Positions 1 to 7,029 of a DNA stretch of 64,000 nucleotides are shown here, piece after piece; positions within the stretch are counted from its first letter, which is position 1, and every line of letters begins with the position of its first letter. The position numbers and the translations under genes were made by a program. Source of the DNA: CAYFNF01 sp964344485. GTDB taxonomy: Bacteria > Patescibacteriota > Patescibacteriia > UBA9570 > XYC2-FULL-38-9. The notes beneath the pieces were generated by a model. The model was not told the DNA's origin and ran no database searches. It worked only from the letters and a program-made list of their open reading frames with translations. The stretch is taken from contig CAYFNF010000001.1 of NCBI GenBank assembly GCA_964344485.1, positions 271,405 to 335,404 on the forward strand. Direction: 5' to 3'.

Positions 1-1
1 T

Positions 2-520
2 TGGGCAGTAGACCTTAGCAGCGAAGTCTTATATGAATCTTCTAGTAATACGGTCTCTGGAGCGTTAGTGAATATCGGCCCAATGGAGTACACAGAAATG
101 GAGTTTGATATGTATATCAATCCAGGAACAGATGCAGTCTTCTTTCCATTTGGGTATCAGAGCGAGGATGAGTACTACGTGATTGCGTGGGGAGATCCAA
201 CCGGATACTACGAAACCACACCAACCATGTATTACTATTACTGCTCTTATGGAACATGTACTGCATCTTCATTTTTCGGAGGGGCAGTTTCAGCTGTAAA
301 TGAAGGAGAGTGGCTCTCAGTGTATTTGGAGATCTGGGATGACAGCGATCTTATCTTGACTATAACCGATGAAGATGGAACAAAAGTGATTCATGAATCA
401 GAAGTATATGGATCAAGCTCTCTATCCATACCGCAAGCGCATCAACTGGGATTCGGTACTGTAGACGCGAACGGTGGCGGCGTGTGGTTTGATAACGTTG
501 ATATAACTACGTTTTACTAA
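2..520 (+). CDS. C-terminal part of a secreted lectin/LamG-like protein (5' end outside window)
   Basis: The reading frame is open from the window edge to the stop at 518-520, so only the last ~172 residues are seen and the true start lies upstream. The segment is rich in Tyr, Trp, Gly and Asp and alternates in beta-strand fashion. It ends with a VWFDNV-type strand, as in concanavalin A-like/LamG jelly-roll domains that close with an 'x-F-D-D/N-V-x-I' strand. One Cys pair (in YCSYGTC) could form a disulfide, which suits an exported protein. A strong terminator follows 20 bp later. The fold is inferred from sequence texture only; the substrate is unknown. Confidence 0.55.
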   Translation, partial: WAVDLSSEVLYESSSNTVSGALVNIGPMEYTEMEFDMYINPGTDAVFFPFGYQSEDEYYVIAWGDPTGYYETTPTMYYYYCSYGTCTASSFFGGAVSAVNEGEWLSVYLEIWDDSDLILTITDEDGTKVIHESEVYGSSSLSIPQAHQLGFGTVDANGGGVWFDNVDITTFY

Positions 521-540
521 GAATAATCACCAGTAAACAA

Positions 541-566
541 GAAGCGCTGTGATAGCGCTTCTTTTG
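541..566 (+). terminator. Intrinsic terminator of the lectin-like gene
   Basis: An 8-bp perfect stem GAAGCGCT/AGCGCTTC with loop GTGAT is followed by TTTTG. Confidence 0.85.
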
Positions 567-568
567 TA

Positions 569-597
569 TTGACTTTTTTCTCAAATATTGATAGAAC
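569..597 (+). promoter_or_regulatory. Putative sigma70 promoter of GC-rich cassette 1
   Basis: TTGACT at 569-574 and TAGAAC at 592-597 are 17 bp apart. The -10 is weak. The box pair lies in AT-rich host-like DNA just before GC-rich coding DNA. A small hairpin (TTTCC-AAGC-GGAAA) sits immediately before the ribosome binding site. Confidence 0.45.
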
Positions 598-640
598 ACA
601 TTGTCCATGAATGGGTTGAATTTCCAAGCGGAAAGGAGAG

Positions 641-1042
641 ATGATACTCGAATCGTTGGGAAGGATTCTGGAGTTCTGGCGCGGTATCGGTGCAGGCTGG
701 GTTGGTGTGGCGTTCATCATCGCCATCCTCACGTTCCTGGTGACGTGGCTGGTGAGCCACTTCTCTCAGCCGTACGCCTACCGTACAGTGGATCTGCGGG
801 AGCTGATGGAGCAACAACTGCGGCCGGTAGTCGGCCAGATGCTCGTGGGTGTCGAGGTCGTTGACCCAGGCCCATGGTTCCCGTTCAGGTTCTCGTACCT
901 CACGCTCGACGGCGTGTTCTTGGTCCGCAATGGCAAGCTGTTCTGGGTCTACGTACTCAGCAGGCTGGCGCTGTGGATCAGCATCGCACTGATCGTCGTG
1001 TGTGCAATCGCGAGCGTGATCGCACTCCGAATCTGTTCATGA
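641..1042 (+). CDS. GC-rich two-TM membrane protein of unknown family (cassette 1)
   Basis: 133 residues. A hydrophobic helix spans about residues 17-40 and a second about 105-130, with a ~60-residue soluble segment between them, so both ends probably lie on the same side of the membrane. AGGAG at 634-638 lies just before the ATG. I do not recognise the family. The codon use is unlike its neighbours: codons end mostly in G or C (CTG, GTC, ATC, GTG), while the flanking genes prefer A/T-ending codons. It is monocistronic, with its own promoter at 569-597 and a terminator at 1045-1073. Three other genes in the window (22963, 28745 on the minus strand, 40072) share this composition and all encode envelope proteins. 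Acquisition from a high-GC organism is the simplest reading. Confidence 0.7.
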   Translation: MILESLGRILEFWRGIGAGWVGVAFIIAILTFLVTWLVSHFSQPYAYRTVDLRELMEQQLRPVVGQMLVGVEVVDPGPWFPFRFSYLTLDGVFLVRNGKLFWVYVLSRLALWISIALIVVCAIASVIALRICS

Positions 1043-1044
1043 CT

Positions 1045-1073
1045 GGGTGTCCTCCGGGAGCCCTGCTTTTTTT
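1045..1073 (+). terminator. Terminator of GC-rich cassette 1
   Basis: A stem built from GGG..TCC and GGGA..CCC is followed, after TG, by C and a run of seven T. Confidence 0.65.
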
Positions 1074-1084
1074 ACTAGAAGAAC

Positions 1085-1112
1085 TTGACTGATTCTTTTG
1101 GTGCAGTATGGT
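1085..1112 (+). promoter_or_regulatory. Promoter of the nifS-like gene, apparently leaderless
   Basis: TTGACT at 1085-1090 and TATGGT at 1107-1112 have a 16-bp spacer. The first in-frame ATG (1108) lies inside the -10 box, so it cannot be translated from this promoter. The next ATG (1120) begins 7 bp after the -10, at the expected transcription start. Confidence 0.55.
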
Positions 1113-1119
1113 TAAGAGC

Positions 1120-2286
1120 ATGAGTGTACATAAAGGAATAATCTATCTGGATTGCGCTGCCACCACTCCATTGGATGAGGAAGTGCTCGAAGCTATGATG
1201 CCGTATCTCAAGCAGGATTTTGGAAATGCGTCATCTTCTCATACCATGGGCCACACTGCGCGGCAAGCTATTGATCGCTCACGAAAAATAATCGCAGATG
1301 CATTGAACTGTTCTGCTCAGGAGTTGATCTTCACTGCAGGTGGAACCGAGAGTGACAACATCGCGTTGTTTGGAGCAGCACGGTACGCTGCATTGCAACA
1401 GGACGGACCAGTACACATTATTACTACCGCTATTGAACACGCTGCGGTGTTAGAACCGTGTCGCAAGCTTGAGAAAGAAGGACTTGAATTAACAGTGGTA
1501 CCTGTACAAAAGAACGGTATCGTAGACGTACAAGTGTTGATTGATGCAATCCAAGAGAATACGGTGTTGGTCAGTGTTATCATGGCAAATAATGAGATAG
1601 GCACGATTCAGCCAATAACAGAACTTACTCGAGCTATCAAGGAGAAGAATCCAGATATCGTTGTTCACACTGATGCATGCCAGGCTACGCGTTCAGTACA
1701 GATCGATGTACAAGAGTTAGGAGTGGACCTACTCACATTGAATGCGGGAAAAGTCTACGGACCTAAAGGAATTGGCGCGTTGTATATAAAGAAAGGAGTG
1801 CAGTTAGAACCAATAATCTACGGAGGGGGGCATGAACAAGGGTTGCGCCCAGGCACTGAGAATGTTGCTGGTATTGTGGGGTTCGCAAAAGCAGTAGAAC
1901 TTGCTGAGCAGAATCAAGAACAGGATGCAGTTGAGCTAACACAAAAGCGCGATCGACTTATACACGGGCTGTTACAAGCAATTCCAGACGCAGAGTTAAA
2001 CGGAGATCAAGAGCAGCGCCTTCCGAACAATGTGAATATCTTTATTCCACATATTAGTGGAGAGGTCTTGCTCATGCATTTGGATGAACAAGGAGTGCAA
2101 GCGTCACTTGGGTCAGCATGTGAGGCTGGTTCATTAGAGCCGTCTCACGTCATCCTTGCGCTTGGGCGCTCAAAACAGGATGCGCGTCGTTGTTTACGGC
2201 TTACTCTTGGAAAAGGTACCACAGATCAAGAAGTGGACCAGGTACTGGAAATGATACCGAGTATTATTAAGAAGATTCAGACCTAA
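1120..2286 (+). CDS. Cysteine desulfurase, NifS/IscS type (class V aminotransferase fold)
   Basis: 388 residues from ATG 1120. PLP enzyme that takes sulfur from cysteine as a persulfide for Fe-S clusters or tRNA thiolation. The start YLDCAATTPLD is the classic N-terminus. GGTESDN carries the PLP phosphate contacts, EIGTIQPI and HTDACQ hold the PLP-contacting Asp, and the active-site Cys lies in SLGSACEAG. The Schiff-base position reads LLTLNAGKVYGPKGIG, where SxHKxxGPKG is usual; the Lys is present (AGK) but the preceding His is replaced by Gly. The short catalytic loop places it in group I (IscS/NifS), distinct from the group II SufS at 51348-52553. It is monocistronic. ATG 1120 is preferred because ATG 1108 overlaps the -10 box. 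A tRNA-thiolation role is inferred, since Fe-S assembly is covered by the SUF operon. Confidence 0.9.
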   Translation: MSVHKGIIYLDCAATTPLDEEVLEAMMPYLKQDFGNASSSHTMGHTARQAIDRSRKIIADALNCSAQELIFTAGGTESDNIALFGAARYAALQQDGPVHIITTAIEHAAVLEPCRKLEKEGLELTVVPVQKNGIVDVQVLIDAIQENTVLVSVIMANNEIGTIQPITELTRAIKEKNPDIVVHTDACQATRSVQIDVQELGVDLLTLNAGKVYGPKGIGALYIKKGVQLEPIIYGGGHEQGLRPGTENVAGIVGFAKAVELAEQNQEQDAVELTQKRDRLIHGLLQAIPDAELNGDQEQRLPNNVNIFIPHISGEVLLMHLDEQGVQASLGSACEAGSLEPSHVILALGRSKQDARRCLRLTLGKGTTDQEVDQVLEMIPSIIKKIQT

Positions 2287-2323
2287 TATAAGTTTGTTCG
2301 GAAAGATTCACTAGAAAACAGCG

Positions 2324-2352
2324 TTGACAGATGAGCTGTTTTTTGATATACT
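2324..2352 (+). promoter_or_regulatory. Strong sigma70 promoter of the 36-aa membrane peptide
   Basis: TTGACA at 2324-2329 and TATACT at 2347-2352 with a 17-bp spacer ending in a T tract. Confidence 0.75.
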
Positions 2353-2383
2353 GAAAAAGCAAACAAAAATAAAAAACAAAACC

Positions 2384-2494
2384 ATGAAAGCTGATTACAA
2401 AACAGAGCGATTAATGTTACGCGTTTCCACACTGTTCATCGGTGTCTCTGCATTACTGCTTGTTGCGTTGATTGCTCCAATGGTTGCTGCATAA
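2384..2494 (+). CDS. 36-residue single-TM peptide
   Basis: The frame begins MKADYKTERLM, with a charged N-terminus, and continues with a hydrophobic helix of about 20 residues (roughly 14-36) that ends in MVAA just before TAA. It has a near-consensus promoter (2324-2352), an A-rich leader without a Shine-Dalgarno site, and its own terminator (2521-2549), so it is a separate transcription unit of only about 190 nt. This arrangement supports a real gene. I do not recognise a family. Alternatively the transcript could act mainly as a small RNA. Confidence 0.65.
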   Translation: MKADYKTERLMLRVSTLFIGVSALLLVALIAPMVAA

Positions 2495-2520
2495 TAATTG
2501 CGAGGAGGAACAACCTGAAG

Positions 2521-2549
2521 AAAAAAAGCCCTAATTTTAAGGGTTTTTT
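2521..2549 (+). terminator. Intrinsic terminator after the 36-aa peptide
   Basis: A-tract, stem CCCT/AGGG and TTTTTT run; symmetric, so it could work in both directions. Confidence 0.75.
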
Positions 2550-2555
2550 CAGTTC

Positions 2556-2583
2556 TTGACATGAAAAATAGGGGAGGTATAAT
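2556..2583 (+). promoter_or_regulatory. Promoter of the hrcA-grpE-dnaK-dnaJ operon
   Basis: TTGACA at 2556-2561 and consensus TATAAT at 2578-2583 with a 16-bp spacer, placed just upstream of a CIRCE operator. Confidence 0.9.
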
Positions 2584-2586
2584 GAT

Positions 2587-2613
2587 TTAGCACTCTCAAG
2601 CTACGAGTGCTAA
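2587..2613 (+). promoter_or_regulatory. CIRCE operator (HrcA binding site)
   Basis: Perfect match to the CIRCE consensus: TTAGCACTC, nine bases, GAGTGCTAA. It begins 3 bp after the -10 box, over the transcription start, so HrcA bound here would block initiation. The hrcA gene itself begins 20 bp downstream, giving autorepression. Confidence 0.97.
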
Positions 2614-2633
2614 TTACGTGAAAGTCCCCTGAT

Positions 2634-3347
2634 ATGAACAAGGAAGAGCGACAGCAAAAGTTACTCCAAACTATTATCCAGCTATATATCAAGTCCGCAC
2701 GTCCAGTGAGTTCAAAACAACTCACGGAGCAGTGTGATTTTGATTGTTCATCCGCTACCATACGAAACGATATGGCAGATCTGGAGAAAAAGGGGTTTAT
2801 TGCGCAGCCACACACCTCTGCTGGGCGCATTCCAACCGAAAGGGGGTACCAGTATTATATTAAGCACTTTATTCATAAGAAAGAGCTAGAGCAGAACAAG
2901 AAAGAGCTGCTGGAAGAGGTGCTGCAGGATCAAGAACAGAACGAAAGACAGCAGATGAAGAAGATGGCCAAGGCGATTGCGGATGTTACTAATGAAGCAG
3001 TGGTGATCTCATTTGGAGACTCAGCGTATTACACCGGTATTTCACACATGTTTCGAAAGCCAGAGTTTGTTGAGCAAGCAGAGCTGTTAGTAGCTATGGG
3101 TGAGATGTTTGATCAGCTTGAAGACGTGATGGATTCCCTTTACGAACAAGCGCAAGAGAGCGTACAAGTCTTGATCGGGCGTGATAACCCGATCTCTGAT
3201 TCCTGTTCTATGGTGATCTCTGAATATGAATTAGTAGATGATGGATCTGGTGTCTTTGGGATCCTGGGGCCGATGCGCATGGATTACGACACTAACATTG
3301 CGATTCTTGAATATATGGAATCATTAATTGATGAAGAACATGAGTAA
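2634..3347 (+). CDS. hrcA: Heat-inducible transcription repressor HrcA (short form)
   Basis: 237 residues, against about 340 in Firmicutes-type HrcA. The N-terminal winged helix (residues 1-75) is intact: RPVSSKQL, SSATIRNDMADLEKKGFI, and the wing TSAGRIPTERGYQYYI. The inserted dimerisation domain is reduced, and the C-terminal part ends with the GILGPMRMDYD motif typical of the family (GPxRMxY). It binds the CIRCE at 2587-2613 and represses its own operon; GroEL or another chaperone normally keeps HrcA active. The last codons overlap grpE. The start is the ATG 20 nt after CIRCE, with no clear Shine-Dalgarno site. Confidence 0.95.
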   Translation: MNKEERQQKLLQTIIQLYIKSARPVSSKQLTEQCDFDCSSATIRNDMADLEKKGFIAQPHTSAGRIPTERGYQYYIKHFIHKKELEQNKKELLEEVLQDQEQNERQQMKKMAKAIADVTNEAVVISFGDSAYYTGISHMFRKPEFVEQAELLVAMGEMFDQLEDVMDSLYEQAQESVQVLIGRDNPISDSCSMVISEYELVDDGSGVFGILGPMRMDYDTNIAILEYMESLIDEEHE

Positions 3348-3870
3348 AAAAGAGTCTTCAGAAGCAAAGAAAAAAACTTCTGCAACAAAAAAGCCAGCCA
3401 AAGAACCGAAAAAGAAAAAAAAGACAGAGGTCGAAGAGCTGAAAGAGAAGTGTGATGAGTATTTATCTGGTTGGCAGCGTGCCCGTGCAGATTATGAAAA
3501 CCTTCAGCGCGAAACCACAAAGAAGATCGCTGATACTATCAAGCATGCGAACGAAGCGTTGCTCATAGAACTCTTTCCAGTAGTAGATCATTTCAAGTAT
3601 GCATTTAATGGCATTCCGGAACAAGAGCAAGACTCCAACTGGCTAAAGGGCATTGAGCATATCCAAACGAATTTTTTACGTATATTAGAAGAGCATAACG
3701 TTGAGTTGATTAAAACCGTTGGAGAGCAGTTCGATCCAGAGTTGCACGAAGCAGTAGAAGAGGTCGAGGATGCGGAAGCCGAAAGCGGGACTATTGCTGA
3801 AGAGATCTGTTCTGGATTCAAGCTGAACGGCAAAGTGGTGCAGTCGGCGAAAGTAAAAGTAGTTAAATAG
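3340..3870 (+). CDS. grpE: GrpE nucleotide exchange factor
   Basis: 176 residues from ATG 3340, which overlaps the hrcA stop (ATGAGTAA); ATG 3331 is an alternative start. A Lys/Ala-rich disordered N-terminus of ~35 residues leads into the long coiled-coil (RARADYENLQRET) and the C-terminal beta domain, including SGFKLNGKVVQSAKVKV, the GrpE signature. It releases ADP from DnaK. Cytoplasmic homodimer. The size is normal for a compact GrpE. Translationally coupled to hrcA, and dnaK follows 30 bp later. Confidence 0.95.
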   Translation: MSKKESSEAKKKTSATKKPAKEPKKKKKTEVEELKEKCDEYLSGWQRARADYENLQRETTKKIADTIKHANEALLIELFPVVDHFKYAFNGIPEQEQDSNWLKGIEHIQTNFLRILEEHNVELIKTVGEQFDPELHEAVEEVEDAEAESGTIAEEICSGFKLNGKVVQSAKVKVVK

Positions 3871-3900
3871 TTTAATACATAAGTAAGAAAAATAACACCT

Positions 3901-5841
3901 ATGGGAAAAATTCTCGGAATCGACTTAGGAACAACCAACTCTTGCATGGCGATCATGGAAGGTGGACAACCTAAAGTAGTTGAAAACAAAGAAGGAAATC
4001 GCACTACACCATCGATGGTCGCGATTGCAAAAAACGATGAACTCGTTGTAGGGCTGCCAGCGAAACGACAAGCAGTCACGAACGCAGAGAACACTATCTT
4101 TTCTGTAAAACGTTTAATTGGAAGACGATGGGAAGACGCAGAGGTTCAAGAAGATGTGAAGCTCATGCCGTATAAAATTATTCAGGACGGCGAACGAGTG
4201 AAAGTAAAGATGGGAGACAAGGAGTACACACCGCAAGAGGTTTCTGCAAAGATTCTTCAAAAGATGAAATCTGATGCAGAAGAGAAAATCGGGGAGAAGA
4301 TCACTGAAGCAGTCATTACCGTGCCTGCATACTTTGACGACTCTCAGCGTAAAGCAACCAAAGACGCAGGCAAGATTGCGGGGCTAGATGTGAAGCGCAT
4401 TATTAACGAACCAACAGCAGCTGCACTTGCGTATGGGTTTGATAAAAAGAAAGATGAAAAGATCGTAGTCTACGACCTGGGTGGCGGTACGTTTGATGTC
4501 TCTGTATTGGAAGTGGGCGCAGACACTGTAGAAGTGAAGTCTACTCACGGTGATACGCACTTAGGTGGAGATGACTTTGATCAAGTAGTGATTAATTGGA
4601 TCATCGAAGAGTTCAAGAAACAGGAGGGTATTGATATCTCTGAGGATAATTTAGCACTACAGCGCTTAAAGAGCTCAGCTGAGAAAGCCAAGATTGAGCT
4701 CTCTACTGCAATGGAGTCAGAGGTGAACGAGCCGTTTATTGCAAACGACCCAACTTCTGGAGCAAAACACTTAGTGATTAAGCTGAGTCGCGCAAAATTA
4801 GAGGAGCTGGTCGGAGAGTTAGTAACAAAGACATTCGATCCAGTAGAGAAAGCGTTAAGCGATGCCGGTCTTTCTAAAGAAGACATTAATGAAGTGATTT
4901 TAGTCGGTGGACAGACTCGTATGCCGCTGATTCAGAAAAAAGTAGAAGAGTATTTCGGCAAGAAGCCAAGCTCTACTGTGAATCCAGATGAAGTAGTGGC
5001 TATTGGAGCAGCAATTCAAGCAGGAGTCATGCAAGGTGACGTGAAAGATGTTCTACTACTAGATGTGATTCCGTTGTCACTGGGCATTGAAACGTTAGGT
5101 GGAGTTGCAACAAAACTCATTGAACGTAATACTACTATTCCTACTACCAAGTCTCAGATCTTCTCTACTGCTGCTGATAATCAAACTTCCGTAGAAGTGC
5201 ATGTGGTACAAGGAGAGCGTGAGATGGTCGGGGATAATAAGTCACTTGGACGGTTTATCTTGTCTGGCATTCCTCCAGCACCGCGTGGTGTCCCACAAGT
5301 AGAGGTCTCTTTTGATGTGGATGCAAACGGTATTCTGAATGTGAAAGCAACAGACAAAGCAACGAATAAAGAACAGTCCATTCGCATTGAAGCATCAAGT
5401 GGGTTATCAGATGAAGAGATTGATAAGATGCAAAAGGACGCTGAAGAACACGCAGAGGATGACCGAAAGAAGAAGGAGCTGATCGAAACTAAGAATCTTG
5501 CGGAGACGCTGGTATACACAACAGAGAAAGCATTGAAAGAAGCTGGAGACAAGGTGAGCGATGACGAAAAGAAGAATATCGAAGAGAAGATGGAAGGCGT
5601 GAAGAAAGTCATGGAAGGCGAGGACGTAGAAGCGATTAAGAAAGCGTCTGATGAGTTGTCACAAGCAGCACAAAAGATCGGTGAGATTCTGTATAAGCAA
5701 GAGCAAGAAAAAGAAGCTGCAGAAGCAAAGAAGAAAGAGGGAGAAGGAGAAGCGTCTGACAAGGACAAGAAAGAAGAAGATGTTGTGGACGCTGACTTTG
5801 AAGAAAAGGATAAAAAAGAGGACGACAAAGAAGAGAAGTAA
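3901..5841 (+). CDS. dnaK: Chaperone DnaK (Hsp70)
   Basis: 646 residues, full length. The ATPase domain begins MGKILGIDLGTTNSCMA (phosphate-1 motif) and includes VYDLGGGTFDVS and VILVGGQTRMP. The hydrophobic linker DVLLLDVIPLSLGIETLGG joins the substrate-binding domain, and the lid helices end in a Lys/Asp/Glu-rich tail with EEDVVDADFEE, close to the usual C-terminal EEVxDADFEEV co-chaperone signal. It folds and refolds proteins with DnaJ and GrpE. The leader is A-rich with no Shine-Dalgarno site. It is part of the CIRCE operon, and a hairpin at 5855-5876 separates it from dnaJ. Confidence 0.98.
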   Translation: MGKILGIDLGTTNSCMAIMEGGQPKVVENKEGNRTTPSMVAIAKNDELVVGLPAKRQAVTNAENTIFSVKRLIGRRWEDAEVQEDVKLMPYKIIQDGERVKVKMGDKEYTPQEVSAKILQKMKSDAEEKIGEKITEAVITVPAYFDDSQRKATKDAGKIAGLDVKRIINEPTAAALAYGFDKKKDEKIVVYDLGGGTFDVSVLEVGADTVEVKSTHGDTHLGGDDFDQVVINWIIEEFKKQEGIDISEDNLALQRLKSSAEKAKIELSTAMESEVNEPFIANDPTSGAKHLVIKLSRAKLEELVGELVTKTFDPVEKALSDAGLSKEDINEVILVGGQTRMPLIQKKVEEYFGKKPSSTVNPDEVVAIGAAIQAGVMQGDVKDVLLLDVIPLSLGIETLGGVATKLIERNTTIPTTKSQIFSTAADNQTSVEVHVVQGEREMVGDNKSLGRFILSGIPPAPRGVPQVEVSFDVDANGILNVKATDKATNKEQSIRIEASSGLSDEEIDKMQKDAEEHAEDDRKKKELIETKNLAETLVYTTEKALKEAGDKVSDDEKKNIEEKMEGVKKVMEGEDVEAIKKASDELSQAAQKIGEILYKQEQEKEAAEAKKKEGEGEASDKDKKEEDVVDADFEEKDKKEDDKEEK

Positions 5842-5854
5842 GTATCATACAATA

Positions 5855-5876
5855 GCCCCAGACGAACGTTTGGGGC
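5855..5876 (+). promoter_or_regulatory. Intercistronic hairpin between dnaK and dnaJ
   Basis: A 9-bp stem GCCCCAGAC/GTTTGGGGC (one G-U pair) closes a GAAC loop with no T run after it. It is more likely an mRNA stabiliser or partial attenuator that sets the DnaK:DnaJ ratio than a full terminator. Inference. Confidence 0.55.
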
Positions 5877-5903
5877 GTTGCACGTATTGAGATAGGACTA
5901 TAC

Positions 5904-7016
5904 ATGGGAAAAGATTACTACAATTTACTCGGCGTGAGTAAGGATGCATCAGATGATGAGATCAAGAAAGCGTATCGAAAGCTCGCACATCAATACCACC
6001 CGGATAAGGAGAGCGGTGATGAAGCGAAGTTCAAAGAGATTAACGAAGCGTACCAAGTGCTTTCTGACCCTCAGAAGCGGAAGATGTACGATCAGTTTGG
6101 AGAAGCAGGCGTCTCTGGTGCTGCAGGTGGTGGTCCTGGCGGAGCGAACTGGGAAGACATTATGCGGCAAGCAGGGTTTGCAGGTGGGCAAGGGAATTTC
6201 CGTGGCGGTGGTGTAGAGTTTGATTTAGGTGATATCTTTTCAGAGTTCTTTGGCGGTGGCGGACGCCGCGGTGGTCGAAGACAGCAGAAAGGTCAAGACA
6301 TTCAGATAGACATGAAGATCGATTTTAAAGAATCAGCGTTTGGCGCAAAAAAAGATGTGGAGCTCTATAAGAATGTGACGTGTGAACACTGTAGCGGTAA
6401 CGCCGCAGAACCCGGAACACCGATTAAAGAATGTGATACGTGTAACGGCTCTGGCGTGGTGGAACAAGTACAGCAGAGCTTTTTTGGGGCTGTGCGCGCT
6501 CAAGCACCATGTACAGATTGTCAGGGCAAGGGAAAACGTGCAGAGCAAGAGTGTTCCAAGTGTACGGGAAGTGGTGTACAGAAACAGGAAACAGCAATTG
6601 AAGTTGATATTCCAGCAGGAATTAGCGACCAGCAGACTATTCGTGTGAGCGGACAAGGAGAGGCTGGCCCTCAAGGCGCTCCGAGTGGTGACTTGTATGT
6701 GAATGTGCACGTTAAAGATCATAAGACCTGGTATCGAGACGGGGACGATGTGATATCCCAGACAAAAGTTTCGTACGCCACATTAGTAATGGGTGGAAAA
6801 ATTGCTGTCGAGACTCTGGATGGAGAAGTAGAGGTGAAAGTGCCCGCAGGAACCAATGCAGGCAAGCAGTTGCGATTACGCGGTAAAGGGGTTCAGCGGT
6901 TACACGGATCTGGTAGAGGGGATCATATTGTGGTCGTGGATGTGCATGTTCCGAAAAAGCCAAATAGAAAGTATAAAAAAGTACTAGACGAACTTGCACA
7001 GTTGGATCAAAGTTAA
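5904..7016 (+). CDS. dnaJ: Chaperone DnaJ (Hsp40, type I)
   Basis: 370 residues. The J domain (1-70) has the HPD triad in YHPDKESG. A Gly/Phe-rich linker follows (about 75-125). The zinc-finger domain has four CxxCxGxG-type repeats (CEHCSGN, CDTCNGSG, CTDCQGKG, CSKCTGSG); the first and fourth depart slightly from consensus but all eight Cys are present. The C-terminal substrate-binding barrels end near residue 360. It stimulates DnaK ATPase and delivers substrates. Cytoplasmic. The last member of the heat-shock set, followed after 13 bp by an unknown gene. Confidence 0.97.
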   Translation: MGKDYYNLLGVSKDASDDEIKKAYRKLAHQYHPDKESGDEAKFKEINEAYQVLSDPQKRKMYDQFGEAGVSGAAGGGPGGANWEDIMRQAGFAGGQGNFRGGGVEFDLGDIFSEFFGGGGRRGGRRQQKGQDIQIDMKIDFKESAFGAKKDVELYKNVTCEHCSGNAAEPGTPIKECDTCNGSGVVEQVQQSFFGAVRAQAPCTDCQGKGKRAEQECSKCTGSGVQKQETAIEVDIPAGISDQQTIRVSGQGEAGPQGAPSGDLYVNVHVKDHKTWYRDGDDVISQTKVSYATLVMGGKIAVETLDGEVEVKVPAGTNAGKQLRLRGKGVQRLHGSGRGDHIVVVDVHVPKKPNRKYKKVLDELAQLDQS

Positions 7017-7029
7017 GTAGTATAGAAAC

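Noticed and set aside
5181..5852. Long minus-strand frame opposite dnaK
   Set aside because: Ser-rich product caused by the Lys/Glu-rich sense codons; no start signals and the sense gene is certain.
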